From Uranotaenia lowii (lineage: Eukaryota > Arthropoda > Insecta > Diptera > Culicidae): a stretch of 64,000 bases of DNA. The stretch covers positions 315,193,536 to 315,257,535 of the forward strand of contig NC_073693.1 of NCBI RefSeq assembly GCF_029784155.1, written 5' to 3'. Of this stretch, positions 23,091 through 35,151 are shown one piece after another (position 1 is the stretch's first letter; every line of letters starts with the position of its first letter). The notes under the pieces were generated by a model that saw only the letters and a list, made by a program, of their open reading frames with translations, ran no database searches and had not been told where the DNA came from. The position numbers and the translations under genes were made by a program.

Positions 23091-24834
23091 TTATCTCCCT
23101 GATTCTGAAGGCCTAAATTTGAATTACTACAATGAATAATGTATGCTGTTCGGAATATTCTATGACTTTTAATTTTTCAGTGTTTTCTATTTTTTTTTAA
23201 ATTTCATTTTGAATATTTGTCTACACTAGGCAACATGTGCGATGTGATGGTTGTTGCAACCTGTTGCAAAGAGTCACAGATCTCCCATTAGGTTCGTGAG
23301 AATCGAGTCATGTTTCAAGACTAAAAAAGTCTCTGGTAGATCTGCCACTCGTTGCAGCAACAAACACAATGGAAATCGCATATAGTGCGCCAGATTAATG
23401 GATTTTTAACGAATATAAAATATAAAAATCTTAACTAAAAAGTTACTGAACTCGTAATTCACCTACAATATGAATGTTTAACGTAATTTTTTTTTAAATT
23501 AAAAAAAGCATGGACACGTACCTGTACCCCTATTGTACCTTTTTTTTAAATAATAACCAAATGTTTCCAAGCCATCTTCCTGATCTGATTCCGGTCCAAA
23601 TTTCAATCAGTAACAAAACCACCAAAGCGCCGATGTATTTGACACTGGACACATTTTCACCTCTTTAACTGAACCGGGTTGCTGGGAGTTGTTCGATTTT
23701 TGGGAATATTCCGGAATCCGTTTCCTTATTGTGCAATTGTTTCCTCAGCTAACTTGGTCCATAAACTGGTGCATTAATTCGGTTCTCGCACCGATTGATG
23801 TACGTTCCAGTAGGGGACATGTCCCGGCAGGTCTTATCCGTCTTCGGCTGCTGTTGAGGTTGTTAGTGTGCAACTTCCGTATGGTGCGCAACCTAGCAAG
23901 ATTCCCGGGATGGGCGACGGGATTAACATTCCTCATTTTTTGTAATTGCTGGGGGAAGGCGAAAGTTTTGTTGATTTTTTGTTCCTGATTCTTGCCAAAC
24001 GGCAGGTAGTTTCTTCTGTACTCACCATGATGCCGTAAAGACTGGCACTCTAGCTTCTGCTTTGGCCAACGTCCTTAAATGTTTTCTGGATTTGGCTATC
24101 ACTGCTGCAGTGTCGGATGTTTTGAAAATTCGTTGTGACGTTAAACAAATAAAACACTTTTCGCGTCACGGTATCAAAACAAACTGAGTGGATGGCTCGG
24201 TAACCTTTACCATATTCCCAATGCTTCTGTTCATCTGTACATGCAAATACATCTTGAATGGGAGTTCAAATTAAAACGAATTTATGTTTTTTTCATAAAA
24301 ATCTTTGTTACTTAAAATAATTTAAACTGGATTCTTTTCAAAACGATTTTATATTTTTTATTCCAAAGGATTTTATCAAAATAAGATGATTTCTCAAAGT
24401 TTTCCCGAATTTTATCTTAAGATATAATACAAAAAAGAATCCAATGTATTAAAATTTACGGCAAGCTTCACTAGCGTGATAGAAAATATGTTTTTTTTTT
24501 AAATTATTATTAGATAAAAAATATTTTATTCCAGCAATTTCTATATACGAAAATGCGACTCTGGAACGTAAAGAAACTGTCCTAGCATTCAGACATGATT
24601 TATAACTGACTTGAACCAATCAATGTAACTATTTTGGTGATATTTAGCTATATGATAAGGAAAACCAAAAAAACACTTCGAAGTTGCCTTGCATCGTTGT
24701 AGCACCTCGAAGATTCCGCCAAATTTTTCGCTATTTCAATCGCAATCAGTGTTTCGCCCCCAAATGTTTTTCTATTTAATTTTATTGGTTTCAATGAAAC
24801 GACACCACTGGAAAAAAAATAAAAGATGTCATGT
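23091..24834. other. No recognisable gene
   Basis: Mostly AT-rich. A GC-richer patch at 23670-24240 has short frames on both strands, none with a recognisable domain. Confidence 0.4.
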
Positions 24835-25373
24835 TTTGCTATTGAGAAAATTTGACATCAAATGATGCTATCATTTAGGTCACAGTTAAACACTTATTGC
24901 TGGACTGCAGGAAGTACGTCATCTAAAGAATAAATCTTTTTCCCGGTCAACAATTATTTACTTTGTTAAAAACAACAACAAAAGTTAAAAAAATAGTGAT
25001 AAAAATCCTTAAGCAAAGTGCATTGTTAGACGAAATTTAAGAAACTTTAACGTTCAGTGTTTATATTTTAATAATAAGGGTGAAAACTATAAGTTAATCC
25101 CTCAGGTTTTAGATTTGTTTACTTAAAAAATTGAAAGCAAATTTATACCTAGTTCTGCTATCAGAAAAAAGGCAACATCAAATTGTGCTATAAGCATGCT
25201 GTTCACAGCTTATTGAGACTTCAGCATGCTATCAAATAAAATTATTTGACGCCTTAATGATGCCTAGTTTTGCTATTGCACAATAGTGAACAGCAAATGT
25301 TGCTCTCATTTTGCTATTCACAGCTCATCTTGGTTTCAGTTAGCTATCGTTTTGGGCATCAAAGTCTGCTCGG
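24835..25373. mobile_element. CCCGAGCAGACTTTGATGCC MITE subfamily, copy 1
   Basis: The right end GGCATCAAAGTCTGCTCGGG is the inverted terminal motif of a subfamily related to, but distinct from, the element at 21489. The interior is rich in TTGCTAT and GCATCA strings. The left boundary is approximate. The terminal motif also occurs at 60888-60907 and, near-matching, at 55463-55482. Confidence 0.5.
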
Positions 25374-25629
25374 GCGTCCACAAATCTTTTTGCCGAGTGC
25401 GCCCGATTGCGGTTGCTCTGACGGTCGGGTGGACGTCGATCGCTCTAAAGAAAAGAGAAGGAGCTGGCTAGAAAATTGCGCTCTAGCGACGCTGCTGTGT
25501 CGCTCAGTGTATCAAGCCAGAAAGATTTCAATACGGGAATGTTTTCTTAAAAAAAAAGCCGCTATGCAGTGCGGAACTGTGCATCAGTCGAAGAGGTCCA
25601 ATGTAGGTTTATGTATAAAACATTTTTGT

Positions 25630-26012
25630 ACGTAGCCGGGCCGGGCACTTCCTGGTAAATTATTTGAAAAACATGGTGAAATCCGGGTGAATAATCTGAA
25701 ATTTTCCATTCCAAAAACCGAGCAATATCCGGCGAAATATGAGGAAATTCCAGACATTTATCTAGTTAAGAAAAACGACTTACATTTTTTTGTCGCAACA
25801 CATCAGCAGTGTTACACTTATGTTTAAAGCATACGAAGGAAAGTTTTGGTTTGATTTTTGATGAAACAAACTTTCACAAATCCAATTTTCGACAAACAAT
25901 TTTAAACTGAATTCGATTTCCTTGTTTCATTTTCTAAATAATGTGGATAAAACTGGGCAAAATCCAAGTAGTTTTTTCACAATATCCAGGCATCCGCAAA
26001 TTCCTGTATACT
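25630..26012. mobile_element. Decayed relative of the 7185-7582 MITE
   Basis: It shares the GGGCAAAATCC string and the TCCGGG/CCGGGC-rich ends with the nested element at 7185. Boundaries and orientation are approximate. Confidence 0.35.
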
Positions 26013-27172
26013 TAGGTTTATGTACTTTAAATATCGTACGTGGGTAGCATTAATTTACAAAAGCAGTAATTCGCAAAGTATCATTTACTAAAATTATCCA
26101 AAAATCTTTGTCTATTAAACAAACTGTGAAAATTACGCAGGGATCTGGGACAAATTTTAGTAATAAAACTGCAAAACTTTCACAAATCGAAAAATTTAGG
26201 ATTTATCTTCCTTTACCGCTATGCTTTCGATATTTTTTGACCGAAGAAAGTTTTTGTAGCTAATCATTGGTCCTGGTGCAGAACATCAATCTAGAGGAAC
26301 TCGCCAGATAGGTGTTTTGGGCAAAGTTGTTAATTCGCATATTTTGATAAAAAAATTTAAAGTGGAAAGATTAAAAATAGCGCGATAATAAAAATAACTT
26401 TTTGTAAAGTTTTTTTTTTAATTTAACCGTATCTCCTTGGGTTAAGATTGTAGAACTTTGACATGTTAAGCAAAGTTGTGTGTTTTATTGAGATAAATAA
26501 CTTTGTAGAAAAAACTTAAGCTCTAAAATGCTAAACAAGAAAGTTATGATTTATATCTTGCTATTGGTGGACCTCTAAACTTTATATTTCATATCAAAAT
26601 ATGCGCTTTATTATACCGAGCAATATTGTCGAAGACACCAGCATTCTATCTTAACTACCTTTGGCGTTATTAATTTAGTTCCGTTAGATTTATGTTCTGC
26701 ATTGTAAATTCTGACGCACTTCGAAACATCGATCCAAATGCAACCGATGAAGACAAACCGAGATTTCTGTAAAGCTTCTCTTTCGCCCGAGTGCGAACGA
26801 ATTTACTGCACCGAGAACGAACTTCATCAGTTCGCTTGCTTCTCTTGTCCACACTTGGGTGGACGCTTGGTTGCTCTGGAGGTAACTGAGCATTTTTTTA
26901 AAGATTCTCCGTTTGGGAAGAGCACAGTGAAAAAAATACTCGCTCTTACTCTGAACGGTCAAATCTGAGGAGCGATGCCAAGCATGCCAATAACAATAAC
27001 CAATAACATAATATCCAACCAAACCATAATAACCAATAACGAAATTAAAACTTCAAATTTTAAACTAGAAAAACAAACTATAATACACTTGGGATGGGTA
27101 TTAACAAATCCATTCTTATTAATAACAAAGTGCATTGTTACCATTAATGGTCGGTCACACATCGCAGACAAA
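26013..27172. other. No supported gene
   Basis: A less AT-rich patch at 26690-26890 holds a short frame starting at 26738 that runs into a donor-like GAG|GTAACT near 26881. No family is recognised. AATAACC repeats lie at 26985-27045. Confidence 0.3.
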
Positions 27173-27480
27173 CTTCAGTCGGAACTCTTATATCGACTGA
27201 AAAACTAGAGCCTTTGATTGAAATCTTCATCGCAATCAAACTTCATTCGAAACACTCTTCACAACGAGAATCTAAAGCATTTGATTGGAACTTCCATCAG
27301 AATCAAACTTCAGTTGGAACTCTTATCTCGACTGGAAAACTCTAGCCTTTGATTGAAATTCTCATCGCAATCAAACTTCAGTCGAAACTATCATCTCGAC
27401 TGGGAAACTCGAGCCTTTGATTGGAACTCTCATTGCAATAAAACTTCAGTTGGAACCCTTATCTCGACTGGAAAACTAGT
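27173..27480 (+). repeat. Minisatellite, unit about 70 bp, 4-5 copies
   Basis: The strings AACTTCAGTCGGAACTCTTA, ATCTCGACTGGAAAACT and AGCCTTTGATTG recur four to five times with about 10-15% divergence. Confidence 0.75.
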
Positions 27481-28160
27481 TGGTCTTTCCGATCCAACGT
27501 AAATTAAATAGTGAGCCTTCAGAGCACTCTTCATGTTGTCCCAACCCAACGTAAATTCGTGAAGTGAACCCTTAGAACACTTGTTATGTTGGTCCTCCCG
27601 ATAAATATATGAAGTGAACCTTCAGAAAACTACTCGTGTTGGTCCTCTCTATCTACCGTAAAATTCGTGAAGTGAACCTTCAAAACACTCCTCATGTTGG
27701 TCCTCCCGAACCAACGAAAATTCGAGAAGTGAACCTACAGAATACTCTGATGTAGGTCCTCTTGATCCACCGTAAATTTATGAACTGAACTTTTAGAACA
27801 CTCCTTCTGTTGGTTCTTCCGATCCAACGTAAATTTATGAAGTGAACCTTCGTGTGGGTCTTCTCAATCCAACAGAAAATTCGTGAAGAGAACCTTCAGA
27901 ACACTCCCATGTTGGTCCTCCCGATCCAACGTAAATATGAAGTGAACCTTCTGAACACTCGTCATGTTAGTCCTCCCGATCCAACGTAAAACTATTAAGT
28001 TAACCTTCAGAACACTTCTCGTGATGGTCCACTCAATCCACCGTAAAATTCGTGAAGTTAACCTTCAGAACACACCTCATGTTGGACCTCTCGATCCAAC
28101 TTAAAGTTAAGTAGTGAACCATCAGAACACTCCTCATGTTGGTCGTCCCGATCCAATGGT
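27481..28160 (+). repeat. Minisatellite, unit about 58 bp, about 11 copies
   Basis: The unit core is GTTGGTCCTCCCGATCCAAC then GTAAATTCGTGAAGTGAAC and CTTCAGAACACTCCTCATG. Period varies from 50 to 60 bp. It abuts the previous array but shares no unit sequence with it. Confidence 0.8.
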
Positions 28161-30293
28161 ATTATGAAACATCATTTTCATTACGTAACCAAGAGCTATA
28201 ATATCTTTATTTTACTTTTTTCGATAGATTGCAATTTTTTTAATTTTCTTCGACTTGATTCAAGTATCTCTTTTAATGCCAAGGAAATCTTTGGATTCTT
28301 TCATAAGATAATGGTGGCGCAGCTCGATTATCAAAGGGGTAATCCTTAAACCATGATTTATTAGATTGGATCTGAGTCGAGTTTTTATTCGAATATTTTC
28401 CCGTCTCATGTCCAATCATTATTACTCTATCGTTACTCTGTCGATTTGATATTGTCTATTGTTCTTTTTGTTTTACTGATTCACAATCTATTTTCTTTTT
28501 TCTTCAAAATGAGATCTAAATATAAGAATACACTTGTAATCAAACCAAAACGAGTTTGAACTCTTAAAGCCAAAAGGTATAAGCTATTTGAAAAAAATTC
28601 AAAAAATTATGCCAATTTAATACCAATCAAATATTCATAACTCAACATACGGATAATTAAATCCAAGGGGTTTAAAGCATAAAACGAAGTCTGACCCTTT
28701 TTTCTATTTTTTTTTTAAATTTATTTGGGACTAGGTATTTGAAAGAATGTTCGGAATCCTTGCTCACCTTTTGATCCTTCGAGATAAGATCAAGTCCAAC
28801 TGACTCCTGACCTGACTCGCACAAGAAAACCCGCAACAAAGAATCCTACCGAAAACAAATCCATGTGGAATTTTCACTTTATACTTTTGCAGATGGTATT
28901 TTATTTTTCTCGTTTTTTTTTTCATCTCCACCAGCAGATTGGTGGGGCTCCGGAATGAGATTTTCCTTGCCTGGCTGCGTTTGTGATGTGTACCATTTCA
29001 GTTCCAGCGAAATTCTCGCTATCTAAATTTGTTTGGCATGCCAGTGTAGACCCAACAAACAACCTTCATCACTCGATGGGCACGAATTGAGTAACGATGT
29101 CCTTTTTTTTTTGGTTGAGGCTTTGCATCAGGTTAAATCTGTTTCGTGTTTCTCATTAGCAGGAATTTTGGCAAACAAAAGTTTCGTTTCAAAGCGCTCT
29201 GGTGTGTTTCTGGTGCAGGTATTTGATTTTTCCGACGAGCCGAAGTATTTCGAGAATTTGTCACAGCAGTGCAAAATGATTCTTTGGAATGAATCGCTTT
29301 TGCTGCGAAGGAGGCATTTTGTGTGTGCATTAAGATTGAAAATAAAACCATTCAAACATAGAACAGTAATGAAAAAGTAAAAAAAAATGGAAGGAAAAAA
29401 CTATCGAAAGAAACTATTATGATATACCTAATGAAAAAAAAGTGTAATGCACAGAAAAAGATATAAAAATATTTATTTTCTATACACTTTCAGCAAAACA
29501 TATTGAATCCCGCACATTGAAATTTATTTTCCAGAAGACATCAAAATTGCACTCTTGATGAGTTTCTGAGAAAGCCAAGTGGGTAGGTAGTAAGGTACAA
29601 AAGACCGCTTCATCTCACAAACATACAGCGAACAAGCAGATTGCAATAAAGAGAACACGTTCATTTCACTTTATTAAAATGTGAAGAAAACCTCACCCAT
29701 TTATGTCATGATTGAAAGAAAAGTTGCCAGCATACGATAACAACAAACACACACACACACAGAGGCAGCGCCATCATAAGCTCAAGGAGTATACTTGTTT
29801 GTCAGTTTCGGGTTTTGCAACATACATACAAACACCTACACATTCAGGCAGCAGATCTAGTGGAGGGGAAACTGTGTCATAATTTATTTGATATTCAACA
29901 TGTGTTTATCTTACGTCGTCGTTGAAGCCAGCTTGCGATGCTGTTTTAGCATTGATGCCTCGTTGGATGGCATCGGAAGAGGAGGTGAAATGCTTTGGAG
30001 AACGTACGAGCACAGGAGAACACGTTCTGACAAGTCTGTACTAGATGCGCCTGATGGGTTGAGAGTTGAGAGTCAAAGGAATGCAAAAGAACTTGTTGAA
30101 ACTTTCTTAGATGGGCGCGTTGAGTTGAACAGAACCGGATTGGGGATGTGTGAGTGTGAAACAGCGCTTCCAAGTTACTTATTTTTTTCCAAATGTCCTT
30201 CTTCGGAAAACAGAAATAACAAACGGATTGGAGAATTTTGTAGAACTGATTGAGGGAAATAATCGATTAGTTGAATAAGTATGAGCAAGTTAG
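28161..30293. other. No supported gene
   Basis: A 115-codon frame (29033-29380) begins at TTG, and a 121-codon frame (29888-30253) has a better composition. Neither shows a domain or splice context, so both are left uncalled. A CA microsatellite lies at 29748-29761. Confidence 0.35.
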
Positions 30294-30525
30294 CAGCAGC
30301 ACGTGGCGTAGAGGATAGCATTCAAGTCTTCTAAGCCAACGGTCATTAGATCAAACCTCGATTAGGTCATGAATTGTACACCTTTTGTGGGTTGGTAGTT
30401 TTAGCATTTGTAAGATGATAACCTTCATATTATCGAAAGGTGAACGCTTAGAGTAAAATAAAAAGAATCTCTTCGAGGAAAAATCATGTTTCATTGAGAT
30501 CCTGTATGGGTTTGTGTTCGTTGAG
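30294..30525 (+). mobile_element. tRNA-related SINE, copy 2
   Basis: A box TGGCGTAGAGG (30304-30314) matches TRGYNNANNNG fully and B box GATCAAACC (30349-30357) matches GWTCRANNC. The body aligns along its length with copy 1 at 951-1182. The two copies differ at many positions, so neither is a recent insertion of the other. Confidence 0.72.
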
Positions 30526-30719
30526 GACCGGTAACGACCTTTAATGACAGCAATTTATGTAATTAAACACTAAGAGTAATCTGAGCAGGAATGATACCGG
30601 TTTATCATAGAATTGATTCCACTATACACTTAATGCGTACTCTGGAAGTTACATATTGGCTGATTAAAGATGAGGCACGACCACCGCTAATTGAAAAAAA
30701 AATAACGCCATACCAAACA

Positions 30720-31860
30720 ATGAGATGTTAGCGCTGAAACAGCCATCACGCGTGCAGCAACACTGATGACAATCGAGAAGGTATAAGGCCTACTATGTAT
30801 GCCGTGACCGAGACTCGATCTCATGATGCATAGTCGCTCATCCAAATGAGGGTCCCAGCATATCTGTAAAGAGCTGTGGAGAGTTATTTCCACAATTGTC
30901 AACTACCATACAAGACCAATGAGGGCATACGGACATAAAAGATTTCGACGAGTGTGCCACAGGGATCAAAACTTAGTCCGGTCCTGTGGAATATCACGTA
31001 CGGCAAGCTCCTACGAACGAGCCTCCCATCGGGAGCTGAACTCGTAGGATTTGCGGGTGATGTATCCTCTTGGTGAGAGGCTCCTGGACAGCGGATGTAC
31101 AGCTTCTTGCCAGTGTAGCTATCCAGGCAGTGGAAAGCTGAATGCACTCCAAGTGCTTGCGTCTAGCCCACCAATTCAGTACCTAGGTGTAATGATAAAC
31201 GACAGACTCAGCTTCACGAGTCATGTCGATTACTCACACGAATGATGTCGAACTCCTCGGCAATCCAAAGTAGTTAGAAGAGGATAATGTCAAGCGTGAC
31301 CTCTTCAATCTTAAGGTACGAAGCGGCGACCTAGAGGCAGGCCCTGGGAAGACCCCGGGATCTGCAGAGACTTAGCAGCGTTAAGCGGCTGATGAAACTC
31401 TCGGGTTAATCTCGTCCGAAGCCACCTGCGTAGTGACGGGCGTCATGCCTATCTCAGTTTTGTTAGAGGAGGAAGTCTATATCTATATAACTTTCAACAG
31501 CTGTGGGACAGCTCAACGAGAGGAAATGGAACCATTGTCTGATACCGCTCATCGGGAGCTGAATCGGAAGAAGACACAGTGAAGTGGACTTCCATATGAC
31601 GCAATTCCTGGCAGTAGCTACAAAAATAAGGCATTATCTTCTGCGTAGTGGAGGTCATGGGTGCACCGCTAACGGTTGTAGGATACCCCACCGCCGTGGA
31701 TCATCTGAGTAGTGTGGTTCTCAACGATTGAGACTGTAGGGATAAGTCTTTACATTCTTCGCAGTAGAAATCGTTGGGAAAGGGTGATTCCAAGATTGGA
31801 GAATACCCACGGGTAGAGTGGCCCTCGACGCCGGATGAGCCATTCAATTCGGTGTAGGAT
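30720..31860 (+). pseudogene. Decayed R1-type non-LTR retrotransposon
   Basis: Plus-strand fragments follow the order of an R1-clade ORF2 with many stops and frameshifts. MRVPAYL is at 30847, then STSVPQGSKLSPVLWN. GFAGDV follows where the catalytic FADDV box should be, so one catalytic Asp has become Gly. PPIQYLGVMINDRLSFTSHV is at about 31170 and an LRYEAATW thumb-like segment at about 31316. WDSSTRG and EVMGAPL-like remains of the C-terminal region occur at 31500-31680. The array at 31960-32985 may be its 3' UTR. Non-functional. Confidence 0.65.
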
Positions 31861-31959
31861 GATGTCTTCGTCGGGAATAATCAGAGTAATTGCGTTAAGT
31901 CCGCGCGAGTGCAGTGACAGGCGTGGGTCTAGAAAAAGAGGCTCTCGTGAACTTTGATG

Positions 31960-32985
31960 ATAAGAGGTCGGGCTTCCAGTTGTTTAAGTAGAGGTCAGGC
32001 CTTGAGTCTTCAGGAGGAGAGGTTAAGCCTCGAGTTTCCAGGAGGAGAGGTTTGTGTGGTCAATCCCGAGTCTTTACGAAAAGAGGTTGGATCTCGAGTC
32101 GCAAGAGGAGAGATCAACCCTTTAATCAACAAGAGGAGGGGCATAAGTGTTTATCTCAAGTTACTGCGATGAGAGGTCACATCTCGAATCGCTAGAGGAG
32201 AGATCGGGCCTTGAGTCGTGGAGAGAAGAGATATGTGTACGTCAACCTCTAGTCGTAAGCAGACTTGTAAACCATCGACATTTTCTCTGACAGTCGCACA
32301 GCCTGTTTTTATCAGTTTCATTGTACGTGCCATCAAACGAATGCGACCGAAAACTTTCCGAACAGTCGACTACCATCAAACGAAACGACATTCATTCTTC
32401 TTTGTGTGATTGTCGAATGAAATTTCGTGTCTTGGTACACGAGAGGGATAATTTGATGGTCAAACGACCATAATTCCCGACAGTTTACGACATCGCCTAT
32501 CTCTTTCACGCAGCAGAACTTACAGACTCAATAAGCAAATGCAATCTTTTCTATTCACTCCCTCCTGTTGAAAAAAAAAAATCGCCACTCTGCAGCGCCG
32601 GGTGATGTTTGGATGTGTTGGTCGAACAATGTGGTATGATTATCTCGATTATCTACGCTAGAGGGATGAAAGTCAAACGACTAACCACACCAAAGATCGA
32701 AATTTCATTTGACATTTTTTTGCTCTCCGATCATACGATTGCGCTCTCCACGATTGTCACGAACGATGTGTGGTGGTTGTCTCCGGAAAAAATCAAACGA
32801 TGGTGACCACTTACAAGCCTGGTCGTAAGAGGAGAGATCAGATCTCGAGTCGCGAAGAGGAGCGAGAGGTTCATGTGGGAATCTCGAGTCATTGCGAGAA
32901 GATTTCGGTTCTCAAGTTGGTAGAGGAGAGTTCAGACTTCGAGTCGTAATGATGAGAGGTAGTTGGTGCACCTGAGGTTACCAAC
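31960..32985 (+). repeat. Diverged tandem array split by a hAT-like insertion
   Basis: Units of about 35 bp contain AGAGGAGAGRTC and CTCGAGTCG. They run from 31960 to 32251 and resume at 32822-32985. The interruption is the element at 32260-32821. Confidence 0.7.
32260..32821. mobile_element. hAT-like non-autonomous element
   Basis: Exact 8-bp target-site duplications GTCGTAAG (32252-32259 and 32822-32829) flank terminal repeats CAGACTTGTAA and, inverted, CAGGCTTGTAA (10 of 11 match). An 8-bp duplication with CAG ends is the hAT signature. Restoring the site rebuilds a normal unit of the surrounding array. The 562-bp interior encodes no transposase. Confidence 0.8.
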
Positions 32986-33889
32986 TAAAAATCCTCTAGG
33001 CCACGGTCGGCGGCTTTTGCTGCCGTGTTTGGTTTTATTCCATTTAAACCATGTTAGGCTTCGTATGTCTGCCGTGCTTCTTGGTTTCACCCTATGATAC
33101 TACATCAGGGAGTAGTCTGTGCTCTTAAACATACATCGCATGCTTTCTCCTTTTGCTCCTATTTCCTTTTTCTCCTTATTCCTTTTTCTTCTTTTTCCTC
33201 TTTCGACAACTTCCGACTGGTACAGAAGACCCCGAGACGTGCCCTAAGATTGCGTTGCTTTTGATTTATGGTATCATGCGAGACCCACGACCTTCCTCTA
33301 GCTTGTTAAGTTTGGATGACTATCTCTTTCTCTCCGTTCATCCTCTCTTCTGACCCGATCGCGCATAAACTGCGAGATTTCATGGACTGTAGTACGCCAC
33401 GGATTTTTGTCCGACACATCTCACTATCAACATTTTCAGCGTCAAAAGTAAGAAGTTGATGTCGCCTTGGTGCGAACCTGGGGCAGAAAAAGATAGAGTG
33501 CTCTAGCGATCTTCCGTATCAACGCATTCCGGACAATATGACGAGCTGATCAACTTAACCGAAGAAGCACCCATGCTAACTCGAAAGGAGCTGCATGAGG
33601 TTAAAGTTGACCTCTCAATACTTTCGATTTAACCAGTCTGAAAGGCGTGAAGATTACCTACTGCATCCTTCTTGCGTCCCATTGCTACTGTCACTAGACC
33701 ATTAACACGTTCGTCACCATGGGACTCAAATTCGTATGACGGACGGGTGTATTTCCTGGGAGGCCCCGTCACATCAAAAACGTGTGGCGCTCTCTCCTCA
33801 TGTTAGCCGCTCAATTTAGCCACACGTTGCAAAGCTGGGAGTCTCTTCTTTATTTTGTCGCTCCGAGAATTTCTTTTGGTCGGACTAGT
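32986..33889. other. Probable retrotransposon UTR, no gene
   Basis: Moderate GC, with a pyrimidine-rich CTTTTTCTCC tract at 33150-33205. It lies between R1-type remains facing each other and may be untranslated sequence of one or both. No frame is supported. Confidence 0.3.
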
Positions 33890-34035
33890 AAAACTACCAA
33901 AATGAGCATGGCGACGTTCGTGTTAACACTGCTCGTATAGCTTTATGCACTCCTCTAACAGCTCTTGCCTCATAATACTTCTTATCCTCCGCCAGAGTGA
34001 TGTCGATGAGAATCATGCCCGCAATGACAAAAGCT
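33890..34035 (-). pseudogene. R1-type C-terminal fragment, minus strand
   Basis: Minus-strand translation gives VIAGMILIDITLAEDKKYY followed by ARAVRGVHKAIRA, matching the conserved segment after the thumb of R1-clade polymerases (VIAGMxPIDI...E). Only about 48 codons survive, ending in stops. Orientation is opposite to the fragment at 30720-31860. Confidence 0.55.
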
Positions 34036-34619
34036 GTTGAGAGTTGAGAGTATATGAGTGCATCAAGAGGTTATCGACTCTTTGCCAGGATTATTTAAAC
34101 CGCTTTAATCCAAAAAGTAGCAAAGCATCAAGTACATCTCTTAGCCCTTCGTTTTATAAAGCAACAAATTTGCTACAGTTTAGAAAAATGTTTTTATCTC
34201 CAACTGTACAACTGTTTAAGAAAACGTGTAACAAAAATTCAAAAATATTTAATGTTTGATGGTTAATGTTTAAGTAAAATAGATCCGGATCGAAATATTT
34301 TGTACAAACCTCCCTCTGTGGCATGGTGTATGGTGCTGTTTGTTCAAAAGTTCAGGCCATTTACTCAGCCCCAGCCGGGATGGAGGTGGTTTTTCTTGTT
34401 GCTGTTGTTGTTTTAGCCAGCCATCGTTTTTGTTCGCGCGAAATTTGTTTGTATCGTGTGTGGGCGAGCATAGATCAAACAATCGTCGTGGAATGATCGA
34501 ATTTGCGCACGCCGTTTGTGTAGTCTATAGCCCGCTTTAGTCAATGGAGCAGTGAAAGCAGTTCAAAGAGTGCGTAAAGCTTAATGCGCACTATCAATGC
34601 ACGAGTGAAAGGCAGCAGA
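34036..34619. other. No recognisable gene
   Basis: Contains GTTGCTGTTGTTG at 34397. No frame is supported. Confidence 0.4.
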
Positions 34620-34950
34620 TAACCGAAAAACATTCTGTGTTTTGGTGAAAAAATAATATGACTGTATTTTTTGTGGTTTTATCCAACAATTCTGTGATGA
34701 TATAACCATTAACTTTACTGAAAAGTGCTGTCAGATACAATAATTTTTTACAATTTACTTTAGAAAATTGAATTAACATTACCAATTTTTCATTTTTCTT
34801 TTTTTTAATTAGAGGGCCAAAATTTATATTGACATAAAAAACAAATTCTGTGTTCTGTGACACAGATTCTGTGATGAAAATTTGCTAAAAATTCTGTAAA
34901 ATTATAGATTTTTCTGTAAATTCGGCAATTTTGGTGACTTAAGCCATTGG
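34620..34950 (-). mobile_element. Inverted partial copy of the cacagaat-rich repeat
   Basis: On the minus strand it reads TTGCCGAATTTACAGAA...CATCACAGAATCTGTG, matching the left part of the repeat at 8983-9563. It ends near 34620 with TTCTGTGTTTTGG. Confidence 0.45.
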
Positions 34951-35151
34951 ACGCATCGAATCACACTAGATGAACGCAATGGTTGATTAGGCTGGGTTTT
35001 TCGGAAGCCTACATGTGACGATCTGCGACGGACAACAAAATTGGAAGAAGCTTATAAAGTCATCACATGCCATTTCAATTAAAAAACAATGCAAATTTGG
35101 GACGCAATAATTCCTGATTTGGGTTCGCACTTGTGGTAAAACTTAAAAAGT

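Noticed and set aside
29033..29380. 115-codon plus-strand frame
   Set aside because: It begins at TTG, has no recognisable motif, and overlaps antisense frames of 72-75 codons.
29888..30253. 121-codon plus-strand frame
   Set aside because: No domain, no splice or promoter context, and an antisense frame of similar quality. It is compatible with chance in a GC-richer patch.
30780..30870. Minus-strand sequence resembling the SINE B-box region (GATCGAGTCTCGGTCACGGC)
   Set aside because: The SINE body does not follow and the stretch falls inside the R1-type remains. It may be a coincidence or a tiny fragment, so it is not called.
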